Source: Pseudomonas sp. S09G 359
GTDB lineage: Bacteria > Pseudomonadota > Gammaproteobacteria > Pseudomonadales > Pseudomonadaceae
Reading direction: 5' to 3'
Length of the DNA stretch: 64,000 nucleotides
NCBI RefSeq assembly: GCF_002843605.1
Contig: NZ_CP025263.1
Location: 204,501-268,500, forward strand
Positions 18,104 to 24,974 of this stretch are shown here, in pieces (position 1 is the first letter of the stretch; every line of letters starts with the position of its first letter). The position numbers and the translations under genes are program-made. The notes beneath the pieces were generated by a model, which worked only from the letters and a program-made list of their open reading frames with translations, had not been told where the DNA came from and did no database searches.

Positions 18104-18994
18104 TCAAAGCGTTTCTCTCAGTAATTTTATGTACCAGCTAACAACTCCTCTGTTTTTGCTCTTTATTTTATATTCATAATTAATTAGTTCCTTTCCAGCT
18201 TCAAGACTTTTCTTTAACTCCTCACTGGCTTCACTCTGAGATAAACCCTTCGTGATGTCTTTTTCAGATTCGCTCAGAAGCTTATCCCGGTACGCATAAT
18301 CCATTTGGTCAGAAAGCTGATATTTATTTTTTTCCATTAGTGAGTAAGCCTGCCTGCTCCACAACTCTAGGTTGGCGCGCTCAATTTTTAAATCGTCGCC
18401 GGAGGAGTCTTTGGCTGTGTCTAACTGGATTTTTGAGATTGCAGCTTTTATGTTTTCATAAGGAGCGCAACCTACCTTTTTTATTTCTTCATTTTTAGGA
18501 CTGTCAGGCCGAGTCCAACGTCTCAAAGCGGTAGCGCATTTTTCATCGAGCGGTGCAGTAAGGGTATACCAATCTAAAGCTTGGATGAATTTTAGCTTTT
18601 GAGACTGTGTTAGCTGGTTACTCGCAGAGAGTGTGCGAATTTTTTCTTTGTCTAGTGTTGCTCTTAGTCGAATTAGCTGGTTGTTTTTTTTATCTATTTC
18701 TTCTTTTAAAATATCCAGCCGGTCTCTATCGTTAGCAAGTTTTTCGGTCAGGAGGCTCACTTCGCTTCGAGCTGATTCAACCTCTTTAAGCTGTGTCGTA
18801 TAGCTTGCGTTGAGAAAGTTTAGACGCTCTTCTGCTGCAAGTTGATCAATTTGGATTTTGGCTAGTTGCTCGCTTGCTAATTCTTTCTGGTAGAGAGGGA
18901 TCACCGAGTACCAAATAGTAAATACAGCAATGATCACCAGTGCTATCTGGCTAATTGAAGTAAGACGCTGCAATATTAAGTCTATTTTGCCCAT
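18104..18994 (-). CDS. Membrane-anchored coiled-coil protein, cargo of island B
   Basis: The 296-residue protein has a single N-terminal membrane segment (about residues 14-33, ISQIALVIIAVFTIWYSVIP). A long charged region of coiled-coil type follows (about 38-135: ASEQLAKIQIDQLAAEERL onward, rich in Leu, Glu, Lys and Asn), then a C-terminal region with two Cys. The gene is strikingly AT-rich compared with the host, which points to recent acquisition. It starts 41 bases downstream of the HEPN-like gene on the same strand, so they are probably one operon. No family was recognised. A membrane-anchored effector or sensor role is possible but is inference only. Confidence 0.65.
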   Translation of the reverse strand: MGKIDLILQRLTSISQIALVIIAVFTIWYSVIPLYQKELASEQLAKIQIDQLAAEERLNFLNASYTTQLKEVESARSEVSLLTEKLANDRDRLDILKEEIDKKNNQLIRLRATLDKEKIRTLSASNQLTQSQKLKFIQALDWYTLTAPLDEKCATALRRWTRPDSPKNEEIKKVGCAPYENIKAAISKIQLDTAKDSSGDDLKIERANLELWSRQAYSLMEKNKYQLSDQMDYAYRDKLLSESEKDITKGLSQSEASEELKKSLEAGKELINYEYKIKSKNRGVVSWYIKLLRETL

Positions 18995-19035
18995 GCCTAA
19001 CTAGTACTCCTTCACCATGTTCTTCACGAACATCT

Positions 19036-19530
19036 TTAATAGCGCCGGAAAAAATTATGAATATCCGGGTTAGTTTTCAAAGCCAAGGTCATGACCGCTA
19101 TGGACTGAGTGAGAAGCACATCGTCTCTTTCTGATCCCTCAACGAACAACGTATCGCCTGGTCCACCGTCTTGATACTTAGCGCCGTGAACGAGATTGTT
19201 TCTCGTTCTGCGAAGTGCGAGAAACAGATCTCTAGTGTTTTCAACAGAACCAACATTTTTCCATCCGAGCGCACCATTTTCTAGCTTCACTTGTTTTTTG
19301 GGTGGGTGGTCTATCAAGTCAGGGGCGATTTTTTGTGAGACGACTTCATCTAGGAAACCAGGACCAAGGTCGCGGGCGAACCGATCCCAATCAGGTTCGA
19401 CGCTGTTATGGTCCCCAACCGCATATGTCCCTGAACGCTTCAGTGCACACTCAAGTCTTGAGAAAACAACGAAAAAATCCATTGCTAGCCTAGGTAATTC
19501 GGCCTCAAGCGCCTGTTCGACCAAGTTCAT
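19036..19530 (-). CDS. HEPN-like protein, cargo of island B
   Basis: The protein has 164 residues from the ATG at 19530, which has GGAGGGGG upstream. It is alpha-helical with the motif RNNLVHG near the middle-to-C-terminal part. This fits the R-x4-6-H catalytic motif of HEPN domains, many of which are RNases in defence and toxin systems (established family knowledge). Other parts, such as LAMDFFVVFSRLECAL at the N-terminus, match the first long helix typical of such domains. It is the first gene of a two-gene minus-strand unit with the membrane coiled-coil protein and is divergent from the nuclease-NACHT gene. A longer reading from 19608 is possible but lacks a ribosome site. Confidence 0.65.
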   Translation of the reverse strand: MNLVEQALEAELPRLAMDFFVVFSRLECALKRSGTYAVGDHNSVEPDWDRFARDLGPGFLDEVVSQKIAPDLIDHPPKKQVKLENGALGWKNVGSVENTRDLFLALRRTRNNLVHGAKYQDGGPGDTLFVEGSERDDVLLTQSIAVMTLALKTNPDIHNFFRRY

Positions 19531-19686
19531 ACTACCCCCTCCTGCAAGATTTGCAGTCACGATCCGCGGCAGAAATCTTCTAATTGATTGTTGCATATAA
19601 AGGTGCACAAAAATGAAGACCCCACCTCGAATCAGAAGCCGTTGTAGCAGTTAAGGTCTCACTTAAGGGTGAAGATAGCTCCTAAA

Positions 19687-19735
19687 AACTGTCCGTCCGC
19701 ATATGACTGGTTGATGTGTTTCGTGACGGACAGTT
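19687..19735. promoter_or_regulatory. Perfect 11-base inverted repeat between divergent HEPN and NACHT genes
   Basis: AACTGTCCGTC (19687-19697) and GACGGACAGTT (19725-19735) are perfect inverted copies separated by 27 bases, in the 376-base divergent intergenic region. It may be an operator for both promoters or a stem-loop. No T run follows, so a terminator is unlikely. Confidence 0.55.
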
Positions 19736-19906
19736 CTGGATTTGAAAGGCTGGTAGACACTCCATAACTGCGTTTAATGAGTAAAAATTTAGACGCAAGA
19801 TAACTCGAAAGCTTACTTGTATACTGTGCCGAGAATGAGCACTGTCTCTTGCATAATAATGTCGCGTCAGCCTCTCTCATCGAGGCCTAAATGGAAGGTG
19901 ATCACA

Positions 19907-22900
19907 TTGAGTGAAGCGGGTGGACCAGCAACCCAGGCGGGCGTTAGATACCAAGATCAAGTCGCGGCTCTTTACCTCGGACGAATGATCGACCCACGTG
20001 AGCGACCTCGGCATGATCAGCCGGTTGAGGTGAGAATAGAAGCACCTCAGAGCGTTGACGATTTTGTCGTCCAATTTGCAGACGGAGGACGTCGTTTTTT
20101 TCAGGTCAAACTGTCTCTGGATGCTAATGGCTTGGCGTGGAAAGCACTCTGGCCATCGTTTCTCCGCCAGTTGGAAACCAACTTTACTTCGGATGATCGA
20201 TTGGAGCTCGTTTTGGGGGCGTCATCCAGCCTTGCATCCCAGTTATCGGAAATCACCAAGCGGCACGAAGGTTCAGATCTCAATGAATGGCACAACCGTC
20301 TGACTAATGGTCAGCGCAGACTTGTTTCATCGATTCAAGAGCTTCTTTCCAACGATATTCAAAACGTCTGGCGCGTCGTCAAGCACCTCGACATAAGCAT
20401 TTGGCCAGCTGACTGTTTAGTACGGGATTTTTTGCCCCAATGGATGCCCCTCTCAACAGTTCCTAGCACCATACTTTTTAAGGCTCTGACGGACATGGTT
20501 TGGGAGGGAGCCCATGTTCGGATGCGCTTTGATGGAGCTACGCTATATGACCGCCTCCGGTCCGAAGCTCTGATCATCGTCTCTGACCCTTCGAACTGGG
20601 GGAGCGCGAAATATCGTGATGCTATTGCGGCGCTCTCTATGATCGAGGTTCCAGGAACTGAATTCAGTCACCAACTCGAAGGGGCTTATCTTTGGCCTAA
20701 ATGCCTTCGATATGATCGAGACCGCCAACCTGACTTTGACGATGACCTCCCAGGGTGGCGGAATATCCATGAGGAGGCACTTGTTGATCTTTGCGACTTC
20801 CCCAGCATCGACCTAGGGGCCGTGGTCGTAATCGCAGGCCCGGGATTTGGAAAGACCACACTTGTTCATGCGATTGCACGAAAGGTCGCTCTCACAGGAC
20901 TCCTCCCGGCGATAGTTCCGATCACCAAACTTTCCGATTCGGACCTATCTATCGCTGACTACCTTTCGCAGAAATTGAATGGCGAGTTCGACGTTAGGAT
21001 TGACTGGCGCGCTGCGGCCAATGCCGGAGCGCTTGTATTGCTGCTGGATGGGTTGGATGAAGTGTCCAATGACCGGCGAACTTTAATATTGGAGAGGTTA
21101 AGGGTTTATTGCGCTACTCATTCAGGCGTGCGCTGGTTAATGACAGTGCGAGACGCAGCAGCGTTGTCCCCGCCCAGGGACGTAACGATGGTGGAGCTGA
21201 TGCCTCTGAGAGATGAAGATATAGCTCCCTACGTTGACTTTTACCGACCAGGTGAGCCCGGTCTAGCTCAAACTTTGCTCGATCGGATAGATGCGCGTCC
21301 AGATTTAGCGCACCTCGTGCGTATTCCCATTTTTCTCGCTTTATTACTAGTCATGCGCCAAGAGCACGAAGATCTGCGTCGTAGCGACTTGCTTGACAGT
21401 TATCTCGAAACTTTATTCCGCCCATCAGCTTTTAAAAGTACCCAAAAATTCGATCCAATCGACACCACGATGCTACGACGGATTGCCGAGCACGCAGCGT
21501 TCGACGCGCTTGAGACGGACACGCTCGGCTTGAGTATTAGAGGGCTTGACCGGTGTATTAGGGACTTAGCGCCAGCCCTTCGTACTGATGATGTACGTGA
21601 AGCATTGATTCGTCGCGGCGTGTTGAGGAGAGAGGGGTTGGTGAGGTTAGCCTTCCCTTTTCCAATAGTTCAGGAATACCTCGCTTCTGCTGAACTGCTT
21701 GAATCTCACCTCGACCAACTCGCGCAACGGCTTTTCAAGATCGCTAAACGTCCATGGGCACAGGCAATACAGTTTGCTCTTGAGCGCCATCCTGATCCGG
21801 GCTCCCTTATCGACGAAATTCTTGAGCAAGAGGATGACGTTTTTCACACCGGCTTGCGATTGCTCGGTAGATGTTTGGCCAACGGTATGACAGTCACAAA
21901 CGAACAAAGGCAGTCGATAGGAGACCGAATTACCGAAATTTGGGGAAACGTGTCATGGCGGACCAGCAGATTAATAGACGGAATCATCGTTGATGCGTTT
22001 TCGCTTCCCTTGCATTCAGCAGTGCGGGCGAGGCTAGGAGAGCGTCATCTTCTGCACAACGGTATCGGCACAATACTTGCGAGGCATCGAGACGCGAGCC
22101 TCACATTAGCTGTTCTCAGCGAACTTCTGGACGGCGATATTGAGCACATGCTCAATATCAGCGACTTGCAGCAGGAGGTGAACCGGCTCGGAACTAGTGC
22201 GTTCGATCTATATATCGCCCGAAGCCGTCTTTTCCCAAGAAAAGTCGAAGATGGACAGGCAATCAGTTGCTTGATCGGTCATATGAGCATTGGTTGCGTA
22301 GATAAGGACGTCGCATTCGCCGCCGCCAGCGATGAGACCCTACCACTTGAAGTCCGGCTAGTCGCCTGGAGCCATTCGATGCGCAAGCTTGAGCCCGCGA
22401 TTGAGGAACTCATCGTTCTGGCGATGGCGAGTGATGGGTATCATTCGAGAGCGTCTGCTGCCCAGGCCTTATCGTCGCCGCAAGCTGATACTGCGTCGAT
22501 TTTACGTCTTTTGCGATCGCCGCAAGTGCCGGAAGAGCAAGCCTTGCAGACCATGGAGCATTTGATTGGTGACTGGGGTAAGGTCGGGCGCTCTGACAAG
22601 GTCAACGAACTGTTAGCCGCTGAAGATATTAGCGAAAAGATGCGTGATATTGCCTCGCTCTATGCTGTTAATTCAGGGAATCTGGAAGCGTTTGATACCT
22701 TGCTGGACCGCATTCACCTGATGAGCGCTGATATGGTTAGTGGCACGGTTATTATGTTCGGACATGTGCTTGATCGCTCTCGCGTGGATCGAGCTGTATC
22801 GGCAATAGCACGCCGACGGTGGGAGACGGGGGATCGTCTCTTAATCGCTGGCTCTCTATCGACGGGATTAACCTATCGATTGAATATGATGGGAGTAGCC

Positions 22901-23410
22901 TCGGGTACTTTAGAGCCCTCACCACCTCACCCGGGCCGCACAATTCCTTTCAGCTTGTTTGAGCAGTGGATAGCTCAAGCTGACTATAAACCACATGAAC
23001 ACCTTCGGCTTACACTGGATGCAGTGAGACTCGGCGTACCTGGCATTGCTAAAAGCCTACGTCCACTCTTCGATTCTGTCATAGCCATGCCAGCCAGTGG
23101 AAAAAGTGCTGACGGCAGCTTAGAAGGAAGCGCCGTCGAGGCTCTATATACCATTGGTGATTCACCTCCGCTGATCGAACTTGAACGCCTTGCAAGTTCG
23201 GGTACGTATAACTTTGCATCTAGAGTAGTAGGAGTCATTGCTAAAGGAGGCACTATGATCGAGGCGGAGACTCTGATGCGCATATATGAAGCTGTGCCAT
23301 CGAAGAAAATGCTTCGTTCTGTAATTATGGGCGTGCTTGAACCACTCGCTGGGCGATTAGGTTTACGCATCACTTTCAACGGCGAAAAGCTCACGACTAA
23401 GTCAATATGA
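19907..23410 (+). CDS. NLR-like protein: N-terminal PD-(D/E)XK nuclease, NACHT NTPase, C-terminal repeats
   Basis: The predicted protein has 1167 residues. The N-terminus resembles Cap4/DUF4297-type nucleases: GGPATQAGVRYQDQVAALYL, then Asp51-Asp52 (SVDDFVVQF) and the QVK motif at 66-68. The centre is a STAND NTPase of NACHT type: Walker A GPGFGKTTLV (from residue 311), Walker B LVLLLDGLDEVS (about 376-387), then VRWLMTVRD. The C-terminal 500 residues are helical and repeat-like, fitting a sensor. Such proteins in bacteria act as anti-phage NLRs (bNACHT/Avs class; established). The target here is unknown. I prefer the TTG at 19907 because GGAAGGTG lies six bases before it; ATGs at 19859 and 19817 lack a site. 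Confidence 0.8.
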   Translation: MSEAGGPATQAGVRYQDQVAALYLGRMIDPRERPRHDQPVEVRIEAPQSVDDFVVQFADGGRRFFQVKLSLDANGLAWKALWPSFLRQLETNFTSDDRLELVLGASSSLASQLSEITKRHEGSDLNEWHNRLTNGQRRLVSSIQELLSNDIQNVWRVVKHLDISIWPADCLVRDFLPQWMPLSTVPSTILFKALTDMVWEGAHVRMRFDGATLYDRLRSEALIIVSDPSNWGSAKYRDAIAALSMIEVPGTEFSHQLEGAYLWPKCLRYDRDRQPDFDDDLPGWRNIHEEALVDLCDFPSIDLGAVVVIAGPGFGKTTLVHAIARKVALTGLLPAIVPITKLSDSDLSIADYLSQKLNGEFDVRIDWRAAANAGALVLLLDGLDEVSNDRRTLILERLRVYCATHSGVRWLMTVRDAAALSPPRDVTMVELMPLRDEDIAPYVDFYRPGEPGLAQTLLDRIDARPDLAHLVRIPIFLALLLVMRQEHEDLRRSDLLDSYLETLFRPSAFKSTQKFDPIDTTMLRRIAEHAAFDALETDTLGLSIRGLDRCIRDLAPALRTDDVREALIRRGVLRREGLVRLAFPFPIVQEYLASAELLESHLDQLAQRLFKIAKRPWAQAIQFALERHPDPGSLIDEILEQEDDVFHTGLRLLGRCLANGMTVTNEQRQSIGDRITEIWGNVSWRTSRLIDGIIVDAFSLPLHSAVRARLGERHLLHNGIGTILARHRDASLTLAVLSELLDGDIEHMLNISDLQQEVNRLGTSAFDLYIARSRLFPRKVEDGQAISCLIGHMSIGCVDKDVAFAAASDETLPLEVRLVAWSHSMRKLEPAIEELIVLAMASDGYHSRASAAQALSSPQADTASILRLLRSPQVPEEQALQTMEHLIGDWGKVGRSDKVNELLAAEDISEKMRDIASLYAVNSGNLEAFDTLLDRIHLMSADMVSGTVIMFGHVLDRSRVDRAVSAIARRRWETGDRLLIAGSLSTGLTYRLNMMGVASGTLEPSPPHPGRTIPFSLFEQWIAQADYKPHEHLRLTLDAVRLGVPGIAKSLRPLFDSVIAMPASGKSADGSLEGSAVEALYTIGDSPPLIELERLASSGTYNFASRVVGVIAKGGTMIEAETLMRIYEAVPSKKMLRSVIMGVLEPLAGRLGLRITFNGEKLTTKSI

Positions 23411-23592
23411 TTCGAGGGATTTCTGAATAGCAAAATTACTCCCCTCAGGGTCGAAAGCGTCCTTTCCCGGATGTCCTATTTGATTAAATCGTAGCTTCGT
23501 CAGTGCTAATAAGCTTGGAGTTTATGGCTACCGCTTAGCAAGATTAGCAGGAGTTTAAGGCGCCTAATGACGATTTCGGTGTTCATTTTTCT

Positions 23593-23715
23593 GGAACACC
23601 TTCTGTGCCTGGAAAGAGATGTGTTCCGCCTATCTCTGTTCGGTGTTCCACCGATGAAAGCCATGTATTTCGTGGCTTTCAGAGTTCTCGGAACACGTGG
23701 AACACGTGGAACACC
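23593..23715. repeat. Iteron cluster 1 (GGAACACC/GGTGTTCC) around a hairpin
   Basis: Copies: GGAACACC at 23593, TGTGTTCC near 23620, GGTGTTCC at 23642, then three tandem 9-base units at 23690, 23699 and 23708. Between them lies a hairpin (23653-23681; GAAAGCCA / TGGCTTTC) whose complement matches the hairpins of clusters 2 and 3, so this cluster is inverted relative to them. Confidence 0.8.
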
Positions 23716-24126
23716 GGATTTCGGCCGGGTTAGATATTCAATCATCCCGACGCCCTCTATCTGTGTTGCCTACAGCGGGTAATGGTGGTGGTCACGGGAT
23801 CCCACTTCTACCTCAGACAACTCGACAGTATCAATGATCGCTACCAAGGGTTAGATAGGGTGTCTTCGTCACCTGTTGACCTAAGACCCAATCGGAGACG
23901 GAACCCCCTATAGTCACTTGAATCTGTAAAAACATCGGGGTTCGAATTACCCCAATCCAAATCACCTTCCAAAGGACCCATGAGCAAGGCGGAATGGCCG
24001 TGTTTTGCTTGCTGTCTGAGCACTTGGTGGAGGGGGGGGCGAAGTGTGGCGACCCCTCTGCTGCTCGCTGAAGGTGCCCAATGCGACGGGGTGATGGGGG
24101 GTTAAAACCGGTACCCCTCAAAAAAC

Positions 24127-24248
24127 GGTGTTCCATGTGTTCCAGGTGTTCCACAAATGCTGAAGGCCACGAATTACTTGGCCTTCAGGCTGGAACACCT
24201 TTTTATTTGGGCTGGAACACCGCGTGTTCCAACGGAAAAAGGTGTTCC
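24127..24248. repeat. Iteron cluster 2 (GGTGTTCC) around a hairpin
   Basis: Three tandem 9-base units start at 24127, 24136 and 24145. The hairpin CTGAAGGCCA-cgaattact-TGGCCTTCAG lies at 24160-24188, followed by GGAACACC at 24192 and 24214, CGTGTTCC at 24223 and GGTGTTCC at 24241. Seven repeats in all. Confidence 0.8.
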
Positions 24249-24267
24249 ACGTTGATGGTGTGTCGAT

Positions 24268-24903
24268 TCAGTCCAACAGCAGTTCCTCAACCGGCGGTCT
24301 CTCTGGGCCTGTCCTAATTGTATGAGGGCCGACGTAGTCAAACCGGTCCTCCTGGTGAGTGGGAGGTAAGGGAATCCGAATGTCTTGCAAAGAGCCTTGC
24401 AGACCCATGAGATACGCGACCTGCTGGTATCGTTTGGCTACTGCCACCAACTCATTAGCGCTGCTTCTTATTTGCTCCGCTCGTTTGTACAGGATTGCCC
24501 TCAACAGCTCTTTGTGTGAGGTCTCCAATGCTTGGCCGCACTCTTCGAGTCGTTGGTCGATCTCACCCACTTCCTGTTCAAGTTTAGCGATGGCAGCAGT
24601 CCGAGCCAGGTGCTTGCCACGGCTTCTGTCCGACTCGCTGAGGATTGATTGCAGCGCTGTATCTGCTTCGGCCTCAGCAGTCGTATCGCCAGCAGCAATG
24701 GCCGCACTGTAGGCTTTAAGTGCTTTGTCATGCGCGGATGCTTTGGCTTCCTTGTCCAGAGCGTCCTCAGCGACCAAGGACGCTAATTTGCGGGCTAGTT
24801 GTTCCTTGGTCCTTTCCAGTTCTTGGCGCGTTTTTTGGTGAGCTGCGTGTTTGGTTTGAGCCGCTTTGATTTCAGGGGTTGAAAGCGTGTTTCTTTTAAA
24901 CAT
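24268..24903 (-). CDS. Coiled-coil protein next to the primase
   Basis: A soluble, strongly helical protein of 211 residues. Residues about 10-150 are rich in Ala, Glu, Lys and Gln with heptad-like spacing (QELERTKEQLARKLASL, KLEQEVGEIDQRLEEC), and the acidic C-terminal tail is RPPVEELLLD. The ATG at 24903 has GGAG upstream. It follows the primase-helicase gene on the same strand after 71 bases and lies beside iteron cluster 2, so a part in replication or in copy control is reasonable, though no family was recognised. Confidence 0.65.
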   Translation of the reverse strand: MFKRNTLSTPEIKAAQTKHAAHQKTRQELERTKEQLARKLASLVAEDALDKEAKASAHDKALKAYSAAIAAGDTTAEAEADTALQSILSESDRSRGKHLARTAAIAKLEQEVGEIDQRLEECGQALETSHKELLRAILYKRAEQIRSSANELVAVAKRYQQVAYLMGLQGSLQDIRIPLPPTHQEDRFDYVGPHTIRTGPERPPVEELLLD

Positions 24904-24974
24904 GGGGGTATCTCCATTTACATATGGTGCTGCGAAAGGCTTGCCGGAAAGGCAGGCCGAAATGGATAACTAAT

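Larger units (their letters stand above)
23411..24267. other. Non-coding replication-type region with two iteron clusters
   Basis: These 857 bases have no convincing gene. They contain iteron cluster 1 (23593-23715) and cluster 2 (24127-24248), separated by about 410 bases that include poly-G (24032-24039) and GGGGTTCG-type stretches but no structure I can name. The placement next to the primase-helicase unit suggests the element's replication origin; this is an inference. Confidence 0.6.

Noticed and set aside
15619..19530. Interpretation as a Qat system
   Set aside because: A KAP NTPase is present but no QueC-like, TatD-like or QatB-like gene adjoins it.
23593..24248. Repeats that could be mistaken for a CRISPR array
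   Set aside because: Units are 8-9 bases, occur in both orientations and lack uniform spacers; no cas genes are present. They are iterons.
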